Assembly (NCBI GenBank): GCA_023415475.1
Contig: JAEZKL010000173.1
Location: forward strand, 1 to 64,000
DNA: 64,000 nt
From: Bacillota bacterium
Lineage (GTDB): Bacteria > Bacillota > Clostridia > Lachnospirales > Lachnospiraceae
Direction: 5' to 3'
The stretch's first letter is position 1. The number at the start of each line of letters is the position of its first letter. The notes under the pieces are model-generated. The model had not been told where the DNA came from. It made no database searches and saw nothing but the letters and a program-made list of their open reading frames with translations. Shown piece after piece: positions 8,401-17,929 of the stretch. A program made the translations under genes and the position numbers.

Positions 8401-10504
8401 GAAAATTTCAATATCAGATATCATTGTTGTTATAGTAAGTCTCATTGCCTTTGTCACATTGATATTTATAGTGAAATATTATAATGATAGCTCTATTGTT
8501 GAGCAGGAACAACTTGCTGAGACAGGAAATGTTTATCAGGAGATAGAAGATGAGGATTATTTATCCGAAATAGTAGAGTCATTAGTAATTAACGAAATTA
8601 ATCAAGTTGGCTGGATTGAGTTATACAATAACGATAAAAATGCAGTCATAAAGTTATCAAATTGCTACATAACAGTGAATGGCATTAAGAAATATACATT
8701 TCAAGAACAGGATGTCATTGGTGCCCATGAGTTTATTTGTATCGATGAGTTAGGGAGATTCGGCACTACGGAACATGATATTATCGGCATATTCGATGAG
8801 AATGGAAATAGTCTTAAAAATATAATGCTTCCTAATCTGAAAGTGGGAGAAAGTTATGGGTGTAGAACCGATGGAGATATTAGTTATTGCTACTTAACTG
8901 AATCAAAGAATACATCCAACAGTACGAGTAATATTGTAAATATTGATGAATTATATTTTTCGGTTCCGGGGGGCTTTTATAATGAAAGCTTCAATCTGGA
9001 AATCACTGCCGCTGAAGGAATGACAATTTATTATACTCTTGATGGCACAGAACCGTCGATCACATCTGATGTTTATAAGGATCCTATTTTAATTGAGAAT
9101 AAGAGCGGATCTAATATAAGATATGCTACAGCCAATGGAATAGAATATTTGTATTCCTATAAACCTTCCAGTATCAGTATAGGTATGATAGTCAGGGCAA
9201 TTGCTGTAGACCGTAGCGGAAAAAGCAGTGAGATAGAAACACAATCATATTTCGTTGGTATTAAGAATGCAAGTGAATTAAGAAATTTACCTATTTTATC
9301 GATAGTTACCGCACCGGAAAACCTTTTTGACTATTTTGATGGTATTTATGTATCTGGCGTAGGCCGTGAAGATGCGCTGGCTAGAGGAGAAGATGGGGGT
9401 GCATCAGCAAACTACCTAAACAATTGGGAGAAAGAAGTAAATGTTGAGTATTTTGAACCCCAAAAGGATAAAACTTATGAAGGAAAAATGTCGATCAGCA
9501 TAATAAAAGATATTAGCGTTACCCTTCCGCAAAAAAGTTTGTTATTAACATCAGAGGAAGGAGCTTTTTCCGGATCAAGCTTAAAGAATTATTATAATGA
9601 AAACAGTAATCGATTGGTTGTACAAACAAACCTGAGAGATAATGATTATAAGATAAGAGAGTATCTTGCAGAAAAATTACTTTCTGATACTACCGTCGGT
9701 ACACCAGACCTTTTGCCCTGTAATGTTTTCATCAATGGAGAGTATTGGGGAGGCTATATGGTTAGGGCAGAATATGATGAAGGTTACATAAATAAGCATT
9801 ACGGTGTAGAGATAGAGGATATATTAATAGCTCACAATGGTACAGTTTATAACAAAACGGATTATCAGCAAGAGTATGATGAGTTTTATAACTTTATAGT
9901 TAATAACGATCTTAAAGAAGATGAAAATTATGAATGGGTAAAATCTCATTTGGATGTAAAGAATTATTTAGAATATTTTTGCTCCAATATGTATCTGGCG
10001 AATTCCAATTATGGATTGGATAATCTGATAATGTGGAGAACAATAAATGATCAGGGGACAGGTTTTGAAGATGGTAAATGGCGCTTTATGATGCCCAGAT
10101 TAGATCTTTCGATGAACAATGGGGCGATTGGTAGAATTGCTACAAGTAGCATTAATACCTTTCTGCAGCCAGGGGTTTCAAACGATATATTTTTTCAGTC
10201 CTTAATGAGAAACGATGAGTTTAAAAATCAACTAATTAAGGTAATGACGGAAATGGCAGAAAATAATTTTTCTGAAAAGCGGGTATATTCTACTATTTCT
10301 GAGATTTCTGCACAGATGAAAAAGATGGCAGTAGCTAGTTATAAACGATTTGTTGGGAATCCTGGAGACTCTTTTTATACGGTTGAAGTAGAAACGATAG
10401 AAAACTTTTTTCAACAAAGGAAAAAATATATATTAAGGTATACTGAGGAGATTATAAGGCGGGGAGGTAGCATTAATGCTGGAGATGATGCATTATCTGA
10501 GTGA
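8369..10504 (+). CDS. CotH kinase family protein with lamin-tail and chitobiase-C-like domains, membrane anchored
   Basis: A 711-residue protein. Residues about 12-33 form one membrane anchor. Residues about 65-175 resemble a lamin-tail domain (VINEINQVGWIELYN). Residues about 190-290 look like the CHB_HEX_C_1 beta-sandwich (TIYYTLDGTEPS). The rest is a CotH-like kinase domain with NVFINGEYWGGYMVRAEYDE and RLDLSMNNG, the latter probably the metal-binding Asp motif. CotH proteins are atypical Ser/Thr kinases, best known for spore coats. Here the protein is predicted to sit outside the membrane inside a polysaccharide locus. The ATG follows AAGGAGGTAGAGA, a strong ribosome site inside the VanZ-like gene. 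Confidence 0.85.
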   Translation: MKRVKKQDMYKKISISDIIVVIVSLIAFVTLIFIVKYYNDSSIVEQEQLAETGNVYQEIEDEDYLSEIVESLVINEINQVGWIELYNNDKNAVIKLSNCYITVNGIKKYTFQEQDVIGAHEFICIDELGRFGTTEHDIIGIFDENGNSLKNIMLPNLKVGESYGCRTDGDISYCYLTESKNTSNSTSNIVNIDELYFSVPGGFYNESFNLEITAAEGMTIYYTLDGTEPSITSDVYKDPILIENKSGSNIRYATANGIEYLYSYKPSSISIGMIVRAIAVDRSGKSSEIETQSYFVGIKNASELRNLPILSIVTAPENLFDYFDGIYVSGVGREDALARGEDGGASANYLNNWEKEVNVEYFEPQKDKTYEGKMSISIIKDISVTLPQKSLLLTSEEGAFSGSSLKNYYNENSNRLVVQTNLRDNDYKIREYLAEKLLSDTTVGTPDLLPCNVFINGEYWGGYMVRAEYDEGYINKHYGVEIEDILIAHNGTVYNKTDYQQEYDEFYNFIVNNDLKEDENYEWVKSHLDVKNYLEYFCSNMYLANSNYGLDNLIMWRTINDQGTGFEDGKWRFMMPRLDLSMNNGAIGRIATSSINTFLQPGVSNDIFFQSLMRNDEFKNQLIKVMTEMAENNFSEKRVYSTISEISAQMKKMAVASYKRFVGNPGDSFYTVEVETIENFFQQRKKYILRYTEEIIRRGGSINAGDDALSE

Positions 10505-11645
10505 GCTGGTAAATGCACAATTGGAGCATAAGAAATTGGGAAATATTCCAGATGGAATACAAGTAAAAGAATTGATAGAAATTGCGCATAAGAATCATAT
10601 GGAACATCTGATTCTTGGAGCATTGCTGAAGTCTGATCTCCCAGATGAAATAAAGTCAAGTATCAAGCCCCTTGTTATACATAGTACTATGAAGTCCATG
10701 GCTCAGATATGCTGCTTAAAGGAACTGGAGGAGACTTTTGAAAATGAAGGGATATATCACCAGGTTCTAAAAGGATCCGTATTAAAAAATATTTACCCCT
10801 CTCCTGAGATGAGGGAGATGAGTGATATCGATGTAATGATTTATGATGTAAATCTGACTCGTGCGAAAAAAGTGGTGGAGAATATGGGCTTTTCCCTAAT
10901 TGAATCCGTGAAGCATCATGATATTTATATGAAGCAGCCTTTTTTGATTATTGAATTACATCATGCTTTGTTTGATAAAGATGTTGATCATATTTTGTAT
11001 GAATATTTTAATAACGAAAAACATCTTATAGCGCATGACGGACGTAAATATGCATTGCACTTTGGCATTGAGGAATTTTATATTTATTTAATTGCACATA
11101 TGGCAAAGCATTTTTTTGAAACAGGCTGCGGTATCCGTAATGTTGTTGATGTTTATTATTATCGGCAGATTTATGAGGCAACATGGGATGAGTCAATCAT
11201 AGCAACAGAACTTGAGAAATGTGGTCTGACAGCATTTGATAACCGTATGCACACCTTGGCGCAGGTGTGGCTAGGAGGGAAGAAGCCGGATTATTTTTCA
11301 ATGATGCTTTTTAATTATATGGTGGATTGCGGAATTTATGGAAAAGGAGAATACGGCCTTTGGGGTAAGTTTGTCATGTTGAATAAAAGTAATAACATAC
11401 ATTATCAATCTTATGCAAAGTGGTGGTACTATTTCCCTCCTACATCCTATATGAAAAGAGATTATGCCTGGCTTAAAAAATATCCTTATTTATTAATCGT
11501 CGCATGGGTAATGAGAGCCGTTCATGGATTGTTAAGTAAAGAAGGAAGAGAAAAGAGAAAAATGCTTATAAATATTAATAGTGAAGATGTCCGTACACTG
11601 AATCAGATTTACAAAGGAATGGAGTTACATTTTAATAAAGAGTAG
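10476..11645 (+). CDS. NTP_transf_5-type nucleotidyltransferase family protein
   Basis: A 389-residue protein with YHQVLKGSVLKNIYPSPEMR followed by MSDIDVMIYD, the G-S/D-x-D signature of the polymerase-beta-like nucleotidyltransferase fold (the two Asp residues bind metal). The family occurs both in capsule loci and in Firmicutes lasso peptide clusters. This copy lies in the capsule operon, overlapping the CotH-like gene by 29 bp, but a lasso operon starts about 10.6 kb downstream. Substrate unknown. The ATG at 10476 is preceded by GGGGAGG. Confidence 0.82.
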   Translation: MLEMMHYLSELVNAQLEHKKLGNIPDGIQVKELIEIAHKNHMEHLILGALLKSDLPDEIKSSIKPLVIHSTMKSMAQICCLKELEETFENEGIYHQVLKGSVLKNIYPSPEMREMSDIDVMIYDVNLTRAKKVVENMGFSLIESVKHHDIYMKQPFLIIELHHALFDKDVDHILYEYFNNEKHLIAHDGRKYALHFGIEEFYIYLIAHMAKHFFETGCGIRNVVDVYYYRQIYEATWDESIIATELEKCGLTAFDNRMHTLAQVWLGGKKPDYFSMMLFNYMVDCGIYGKGEYGLWGKFVMLNKSNNIHYQSYAKWWYYFPPTSYMKRDYAWLKKYPYLLIVAWVMRAVHGLLSKEGREKRKMLININSEDVRTLNQIYKGMELHFNKE

Positions 11646-11660
11646 AGAGGAAGAATACTT

Positions 11661-13199
11661 ATGAGTAAAGGTCGTGTTGAGAATTCTACATATAATATGA
11701 TATCGGGATTTTTATATCAGCTGATTGCTTTGATTATGAGCTTCCTATCAAGAACCGTGTTTATCAGAATCTTAGGACTTGAGTATTTGGGGTTAAATGG
11801 TATATTTGCAGATGTGCTAAATCTTCTTTCAATGGCAGATTTGGGATTTAATACTACAATGGCATATAGCTTCTATAAACCTTTAGCTGAAAATGATGAA
11901 AAGCGATTGACTGCATTGATTTGTTTTTATAAAAAGGTATATCACATGATAGCTACTATTGTAACGATTATGGGTCTTGCAGTAATACCTTTTCTAAAAT
12001 TGATCATTAACACAGAAAAAGAAATTCCGCATTTGACATTATATTATCTCTTTTCATTGGCTGGGGTTGTAATATCTTATCTATTTGTATATAGAACAAC
12101 AATTTTAACGGCTGATCAGAAAAATTATGAAGTTCTAAAGGTTTCTATTTGTACAACAATAGCTAAAACACTTTTACAGATAGCAGCCTTGTTAATATGG
12201 AAAAATTATATTCTTTACCTGTCAATTGGAATTATAATTCAATTATTAAATAACCTTATAATATCTAATAAGGCAGAGAACATGTATCCATATATAAAAC
12301 ATAAAGAACGAATCAGTTCGGAAGATGAAAAAAGTATATTTCTTAATATGAAATCTATCTTTTTATATAAAATTAGCGGAACTATGATTAGCGCAACGGA
12401 TAATATTATAATTTCTTTCATTGTTGGCACGGCTATGGTGGGAAAATATTCTAACTATATCATGATCAGTAATAAGTTATTATTGATTATTCAAATTGTT
12501 TTTTCTGCACTTACGGCGAGTATAGGCAATGTTATTGTAAAGGAAGGAACAGAAAAAAAATATGAGATATTTCGCGCACTTCAATCCTTAAGCTATATCT
12601 TTTGTGGGATAACTACTTGTGTTTTTGGTGTCATAGCATATGACTTAATAACTGTCTGGTTAGGTACTGAATTCACGATACCTTCAATGGCTGTTTTGGC
12701 ATTAACTTTTAATACATACTTAGGCTGTGTTTTACTGCCATTGTGGACATATCGAGATGCAACAGGTTTATATATGAAAACCAAATATATTATGTTGTTT
12801 GGAGCCATGTTAAACATTGTGTTATCTATTATTTTGGGAAATATATGGGGGTTAACAGGTGTTCTCTTTGCATCAGTAATATCAAGGTTAAGTACTTATT
12901 TCTGGTATGAACCTAAAATCTTATTTAAAGACTACTTTGAAAAAAAAGCAAAAGAATACTTTTTGTCCCTATTTCATAACATTATGCTGGTAATCGTTAC
13001 AATGATTATGTTATCACTGATATTCCGAAATGTAGAAGTTGACGGATGGTTTATGCTTATTGTTAAAGGTGGATGTGTTGGATTAGTCAGTACAGTCGTT
13101 TTTTTTGGAGCCTATGCACGAACAGATGGGTTTCAAATGATTATACAAAAGGTTGAGGCAATCGTGATGAATGTCAAAAATATGAATAAAAAAATATAA
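11661..13199 (+). CDS. Wzx-like polysaccharide flippase (MOP superfamily)
   Basis: A 512-residue protein with 12-14 hydrophobic helices and the Polysacc_synt N-terminal pattern (ISGFLYQLIALIMSFLSRTV, RILGLEYLGLNGIF). It is expected to flip lipid-linked repeat units to the outer leaflet for the Wzy-like polymerase encoded at 3517. It lies 15 bp downstream of the nucleotidyltransferase gene, in the same operon. Length and topology are typical. Confidence 0.9.
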   Translation: MSKGRVENSTYNMISGFLYQLIALIMSFLSRTVFIRILGLEYLGLNGIFADVLNLLSMADLGFNTTMAYSFYKPLAENDEKRLTALICFYKKVYHMIATIVTIMGLAVIPFLKLIINTEKEIPHLTLYYLFSLAGVVISYLFVYRTTILTADQKNYEVLKVSICTTIAKTLLQIAALLIWKNYILYLSIGIIIQLLNNLIISNKAENMYPYIKHKERISSEDEKSIFLNMKSIFLYKISGTMISATDNIIISFIVGTAMVGKYSNYIMISNKLLLIIQIVFSALTASIGNVIVKEGTEKKYEIFRALQSLSYIFCGITTCVFGVIAYDLITVWLGTEFTIPSMAVLALTFNTYLGCVLLPLWTYRDATGLYMKTKYIMLFGAMLNIVLSIILGNIWGLTGVLFASVISRLSTYFWYEPKILFKDYFEKKAKEYFLSLFHNIMLVIVTMIMLSLIFRNVEVDGWFMLIVKGGCVGLVSTVVFFGAYARTDGFQMIIQKVEAIVMNVKNMNKKI

Positions 13200-13239
13200 C
13201 TGATCTAGTGTATACCCATTACATAGCAAGGAGTTAATT

Positions 13240-15207
13240 TTGAACGATAAGGTAAGCGTTATTATTCCAATTTATAATGTTGAGAAATATCTTCGTCGTT
13301 GTATTGAATCTATCATTGCTCAAACTTATTATAATTTAGAAATTATATTAGTTGATGATGGTTCTCCCGACAAATGTCCTGAAATCTGTGATGATTATGC
13401 ATTGAAAGATAAAAGAATTAAAGTAATACATAAACAAAACGGAGGTATTTCCGATGCTAGAAATGCCGGTTTAAAAATTTTTACAGGAGATTATGTTTAC
13501 TTTTTTGATAGCGATGATTTTGTAGAAAAGAACTTAATTGAAGTAGCTTTAGAGAACGCAGTTGCAACATCCTCGGATGTAGTTATATTTAATTATTATA
13601 AAGTAGATGAATTTGATAACTTGCTGGCGACTAGTAATTTTAAAACAGGAACTTATGAAATTGGCGATCATAATAGAATTGATTATATTGTCAATATCTT
13701 TACTACATATAAAATAGGTTGTGAAGTTTGGAACAGGTTATATAAAGCTGAATTCATACGAAACAATAATTTACTTTTCTGGAAAGAATTAAAGGTTGCT
13801 GAAGACTATGGGTTCAACCTACACGTTGCATTTCATGCCAATAAAATCACCTGTATATCCAACGCATTATATTATTATCTATTACGAAAAGGTTCTGCCA
13901 TGTCAAAAGCTGGTGAGGAACCTAGACTTTCTGATTCTCTTACAGTATGTAAACTATTGGAAGAGAGAATAATGCCTTCATTACGAAATACCGGTTGGTA
14001 TAAAAATTATACTATACTGTTTTATAGTATAATGTGTGGACAAATTAGAGAATTAACTTTGGAAAACTATAAAAACTCCATATATTTAATTGGTGATTTA
14101 GAGTATTTACATTTAAATATTAAAAGAGTAATCAAATACCTTAGATCATCCATCATTAAATATCGCGGCTTTTTCAGTGGATTTATTGCATTATTGCACT
14201 GTATATTTTTACTGACAAGAGGATTGGATAGATTATATTTTTGTTTGATGAATATTTGTAGAAAACTACAGGATATTATTAAGTTTATATCTATAAATAA
14301 ATCGAAGATATCTTCAAAAAACCGCATTTTTCTGATAGAAAATGAAGATGATAGGAACCTTGGTGATCTTTATATTAAAATTTTGCAAATAGAATATCTT
14401 AAGAGTATATTTCCGGAATGCTCAATGATTGAAATTAATAAATCGGAGTATTTATCGATTCATTATATATTCCCGTTAATAATTAGAAAACGAGATATAA
14501 TATGTTTTTCTGGTGGTGAGGGTATGGGATATATATCAAACTTTATGTATAACAACCGAAGAAGTATAATCAAAAGATATAAAAAAAACAGAAAATTCTT
14601 ATTTCCCCTAACAATGAATTATAGTTTATCCGATGATGTTGAGCTCCAATTAGAAAAAGATCAGAATTTCATTAAACAATGCAAAAATATAACGTTATGT
14701 GTGAAGGATCTCCATTCATATGAATTAGCTAATAAGTATTTTGATTGTAATATTGTTTTGACACCGGATATGGATTTGTATTCAAACTACAGCAAAAGAT
14801 TAGTTTTCGAACGGAAGGGGGCAATGCTTCTTTTACGAAACGTCCGGGAAGAAATATTGGCTCAGCAAGAAAGTTTATTGATAGAAAATATAGTCAAACA
14901 GTATACAAATGATATTCACTATAATGACATTCAATTGGTTTCCGACATTAGCAACCAAGACAGAAAAGATGTTGTTGAAGCATTTATAAGCAAGATAGCA
15001 AAGGCTGATATTGTCATAACGAATCTTTACTATGGCATGTTATTATGTATAAATACACATACTCCTTGTATTGTTTTACCTGATTTTAATCACAATTTTG
15101 AGGCGGTTTATGATTGGACTTCAAAACTGGAATATATTATTAGAATATCTGATTTATGTAACTTGGATGATGCGGTTAGGAAGATGTTAGGCATAAAATT
15201 ATGTTGA
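13240..15207 (+). CDS. Fusion of GT2 glycosyltransferase and polysaccharide pyruvyl-transferase-like domain
   Basis: A 655-residue two-domain protein. Residues 1 to about 300 are GT2 (VSVIIPIYNVEKYLRRCIES, VDDGSPDKCPEICDD, FFDSDDFVEKN). From about residue 360 the sequence changes to a PS_pyruv_trans/CsaB-like domain (RIFLIENEDDRNLGDLYI, ICFSGGEGMGYIS, LTPDMDLYS, TNLYYGMLLCINTHTPCIVL). That family transfers pyruvate ketals to sugars or acts as a related transferase. The start is TTG at 13240 after AAGGAG. One polypeptide may add a sugar and then decorate it. The late NLYYGM replaces the usual R-x-H-G-M-like motif, so catalytic activity of the second domain is uncertain. Confidence 0.82.
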   Translation: MNDKVSVIIPIYNVEKYLRRCIESIIAQTYYNLEIILVDDGSPDKCPEICDDYALKDKRIKVIHKQNGGISDARNAGLKIFTGDYVYFFDSDDFVEKNLIEVALENAVATSSDVVIFNYYKVDEFDNLLATSNFKTGTYEIGDHNRIDYIVNIFTTYKIGCEVWNRLYKAEFIRNNNLLFWKELKVAEDYGFNLHVAFHANKITCISNALYYYLLRKGSAMSKAGEEPRLSDSLTVCKLLEERIMPSLRNTGWYKNYTILFYSIMCGQIRELTLENYKNSIYLIGDLEYLHLNIKRVIKYLRSSIIKYRGFFSGFIALLHCIFLLTRGLDRLYFCLMNICRKLQDIIKFISINKSKISSKNRIFLIENEDDRNLGDLYIKILQIEYLKSIFPECSMIEINKSEYLSIHYIFPLIIRKRDIICFSGGEGMGYISNFMYNNRRSIIKRYKKNRKFLFPLTMNYSLSDDVELQLEKDQNFIKQCKNITLCVKDLHSYELANKYFDCNIVLTPDMDLYSNYSKRLVFERKGAMLLLRNVREEILAQQESLLIENIVKQYTNDIHYNDIQLVSDISNQDRKDVVEAFISKIAKADIVITNLYYGMLLCINTHTPCIVLPDFNHNFEAVYDWTSKLEYIIRISDLCNLDDAVRKMLGIKLC

Positions 15208-15216
15208 AGTTTCAAA

Positions 15217-15250
15217 GGGCAGAGCCTGTTTCTTATGGTGTCTGCCCTGG
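15217..15250. terminator. Bidirectional hairpin between convergent transferase genes
   Basis: GGGCAGA (15217-15223) pairs with TCTGCCC (15241-15247), with A-rich and T-rich flanks. It lies in the 47-bp gap between two convergent genes, so it can end transcription from both sides. Confidence 0.65.
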
Positions 15251-15254
15251 TTGT

Positions 15255-16253
15255 TTATTTGAACTTAGTGAGAAGATAGTTGAAAAGCAAAATCAGGCAT
15301 AAAGTTCTTATATGCTTTATATATAATTTTGAAAAATAACGCTTTAAAAGGATCTTTATAACTGTTGAAAATGTAGGCGAATAATCAGAGTATTTTTTAC
15401 GCATTTCATTGTATCTAACAAGTATATACTTGGTTACTTCAATCTGATTATCAGAGTATGCCTGAGCATAAAGTAAAAATAGTTTATTCAATATAAATTC
15501 AAAATGCTTACAGAAGATGGAATGGTTACCTAAAGAAGCCGCTTTGTCTAATTGATATATTAGCGCTTCTGAGTAATCCATGTATTTTTTAGGAGAATTA
15601 GTATTCATACTGTTTGTCGAATGTTGGCGATATAAATATAGCTTCTCTTTTATCCAAATACATCTTTTCGTTTTCAGTGATACGTCTATATTAAAAAAGA
15701 TATCTTCTAAGTATTTTCTGTCAATAGGAAAGCAAATATTGGTGAGTAGGGATTTTTTATATAGCTTATTACAAGCCCATCCTATATAGCCGGTAAAGTT
15801 ATCAAGAAAATGGTTGAAAGTACTTAAGCTATCAGTTGTTTCTGAAATATTATACGTTTCCACTGGGTGAAGGATAGGCACTTGAGAATCTTGGAATGCT
15901 TCCTCATAACAGATTACCATATCTGCATCATTTTCCACTATAGCATCATGTAATAGACGATACATATCAGGATGAAGTATATCATCAGGGTCAGCAAAGG
16001 CAATATATTCTCCTGTAGCTTGTTGCAAGCCGTAATTACGTGCAGCAGATACACCTCCGTTTGGAATGTGAAACACCCGTAAGCGATAATCACATTTACT
16101 CCATTCATCACATATCGAATAGCAGCGATCGATAGACCCATCGTCTATTAATAAGATTTCAAGTTGTGTATAAGTTTGTGAGGTAATGCTAGACAAAAAT
16201 TCAGACAGATATGTCTCTACGTTATATATCGGTACGATTACACTAACCATCAT
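15255..16253 (-). CDS. GT2 family glycosyltransferase, opposite strand
   Basis: A 332-residue GT2 enzyme read on the minus strand: VSVIVPIYNVETYLSEFLSS, LIDDGSIDRCYSICDEW and FADPDDILHPDMY (DxD). The start region has two adjacent ATGs; AAGGAAGG lies 5-8 bases upstream. It converges with the GT2-pyruvyl fusion gene and is transcribed divergently from the acyl-carrier cassette, so it is probably a separately regulated member of the glycan locus. Confidence 0.9.
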   Translation of the reverse strand: MMVSVIVPIYNVETYLSEFLSSITSQTYTQLEILLIDDGSIDRCYSICDEWSKCDYRLRVFHIPNGGVSAARNYGLQQATGEYIAFADPDDILHPDMYRLLHDAIVENDADMVICYEEAFQDSQVPILHPVETYNISETTDSLSTFNHFLDNFTGYIGWACNKLYKKSLLTNICFPIDRKYLEDIFFNIDVSLKTKRCIWIKEKLYLYRQHSTNSMNTNSPKKYMDYSEALIYQLDKAASLGNHSIFCKHFEFILNKLFLLYAQAYSDNQIEVTKYILVRYNEMRKKYSDYSPTFSTVIKILLKRYFSKLYIKHIRTLCLILLFNYLLTKFK

Positions 16254-16619
16254 AAATCCTTCCTTATTGTATTATTTTCTTATTATGAAATGTAAATATA
16301 TGGTAATATGGTAACATTATAAAAGTTTCTAATCAATATGCAATTATAAAAATAATTGATAGAGAAATAGCACCAAGTACGTTATTTCCCAAATTTGTTG
16401 TCTAACCAAAGGGGATCACTTCATTTTAATTGTTTTTGTGATGGAAAAACAAGTTAAAAATATCTACTATTTTCCTGCTTGGGGTATAAAATATAATACA
16501 AGCGGTGGAAGCTTTATATAATACAATTTATTTAAATTATAGATGCAAATTAACAGCATGGACTAAGGATTATAAATGGCATGTGATAATGTACTAGCTA
16601 TAAAGAAGGAGGGATAATT
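16254..16619. other. AT-rich divergent intergenic region
   Basis: This 366-bp spacer must hold the promoters of the minus-strand transferase and of the acyl-carrier cassette. It is very AT-rich. A ten-base direct repeat TATAATACAA occurs at 16492-16501 and 16517-16526, so -10-like sequences are present, but I see no convincing -35 partner. A good ribosome site (AAGGAGGG) ends the region. No additional gene is seen. Confidence 0.4.
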
Positions 16620-16901
16620 ATGAAGGAAGCAATTACACAGGAGCAAATATCTCAGAGAATAAGAGGATTCTTATATGAAAATTATTTATTTGGATATGAT
16701 GAAAGTGAATTAAGGAATGATACTTCTTTTCTTAATTATGGAGTGCTTGATTCCACGGGAATACTAGAACTGATAATATTTATTGAAAGTGAATTTAATC
16801 TGAGAATTTCAGATGCTGAGGTCTTGCCTGAAAATCTGGATTCCGTAGATTGCGTGAGCCGTTTGGTTATAAAAAAAATGAATGAGCCGGTGGGGTGTTA
16901 A
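16620..16901 (+). CDS. Acyl carrier protein
   Basis: A 93-residue acidic helical protein with the 4'-phosphopantetheine site NYGVLDSTGILELI (Ser about residue 45), followed by FIESEFNLRISDAEV, which matches helix II of carrier proteins. It is preceded by AAGGAGGG, starts the cassette, and is followed by an adenylate-forming ligase two genes downstream, the usual loading partner. It probably carries an acyl or aminoacyl group, not the fatty-acid synthase flux, because no FAS genes are present. Confidence 0.88.
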   Translation: MKEAITQEQISQRIRGFLYENYLFGYDESELRNDTSFLNYGVLDSTGILELIIFIESEFNLRISDAEVLPENLDSVDCVSRLVIKKMNEPVGC

Positions 16902-16902
16902 A

Positions 16903-17910
16903 TTGAAGGTCTGTAAAAATTGTACATTAAATGACAACATTTTTAGCGTTCGGATAAATGATGAAGGGTTATGTAACTACTGCCTTCAAAAAAAAGCTAA
17001 TAATAATTTATCAACGGAAGAAGACAGAGAAAAAGAAAAACAATTAGCGGAGGCTTTCGATAGGTATGGGAACCGGCCTTATCAGGTTCTTCTGGCATAC
17101 AGTGGAGGGAAAGACAGCACCTTTACCCTTTATAAGCTGAAAGAAAAGTTTAATGTATCTGTGCTTGCAGTTACCTTTGATAATGGTTTTCTAACAGAAC
17201 AGTCCCGACAGAACATACATGAGGTAACCGCAAATCTGGGCATAGATAGTATAACCATAAAGCCTTCTTTTTCAAAGCTTGCTAAAATTTTTAATCTGGC
17301 ATCCGCTCATGAAATATTTCCCAGGAAATCATTAGAAAGGGCAAGCTCAATTTGTACAGCTTGTATAGGAATAGTAAAATCTACGGTTTACAAGGAAGCA
17401 ATACTTAGGAAAATTCCTTTTGTCTGTTTTGGGTGGACACCGGGGCAGATACGTGTTAAAGCACCTGTAATGCAATTGGATTACAGAATGCTCCTGGCAT
17501 ATCAAAAACAAATTATGGAACCGCTTGTAAACAGCCTTGGTAATGATTATAAAAAATATTTTATGGATCCGGAGTGGCTTGAAGCAAACAAAGAAGACGT
17601 TCCTTATCTTGCTTATCCTCTTTTGTTCAATAGCTATAATGAAGAGGAAATATTTAAAACAATTAAAAGTATAGGTTGGAAAAAGCCTCATGATACAGAT
17701 ATGAACAGTACAAACTGCCTTCTGAATTCCTATGCTAATTCTATACATATCAGGGATTATGGTTATAACCCTTACTGTCTTGAGATTGCAACTCTTGTCC
17801 GTGAAGATTTCTTAAGTAGAGAGGAAGGTCTGAAAAAACTCTCGATGTCCGGTGAAGAAACGGTAATAAAATATGTAATAAATGAATTGGATAAATACTC
17901 AAAAATATAG
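16903..17910 (+). CDS. PP-loop ATPase, N-acetyl-sugar amidotransferase-like
   Basis: A protein of about 335 residues. An N-terminal four-Cys zinc-like module (CKNCTL ... CNYC) is followed by the PP-loop LLAYSGGKDSTFTLY (about residues 62-76) and an internal CTACIG. The C-terminal GYNPYCLEIATLVREDFLSR resembles WbpG/PseA-type sugar amidotransferases, which use ATP and ammonia to make amidino or amide groups. I place the start at TTG 16903, 8 bases after GGTGGGG and just past the ACP stop; the ATG at 16882 overlaps the ACP and has no ribosome site. It would activate a substrate by adenylation; the amide donor could be the AsnB-type partner encoded downstream. Confidence 0.75.
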   Translation: MKVCKNCTLNDNIFSVRINDEGLCNYCLQKKANNNLSTEEDREKEKQLAEAFDRYGNRPYQVLLAYSGGKDSTFTLYKLKEKFNVSVLAVTFDNGFLTEQSRQNIHEVTANLGIDSITIKPSFSKLAKIFNLASAHEIFPRKSLERASSICTACIGIVKSTVYKEAILRKIPFVCFGWTPGQIRVKAPVMQLDYRMLLAYQKQIMEPLVNSLGNDYKKYFMDPEWLEANKEDVPYLAYPLLFNSYNEEEIFKTIKSIGWKKPHDTDMNSTNCLLNSYANSIHIRDYGYNPYCLEIATLVREDFLSREEGLKKLSMSGEETVIKYVINELDKYSKI

Positions 17911-17929
17911 ATGGTAAAGGATGATTTTA

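Noticed and set aside
16254..16619. Promoter calls for the acyl-carrier cassette.
   Set aside because: Several TATAAT-like strings exist in this AT-rich DNA but none has a matching -35 at 16-18 bp.
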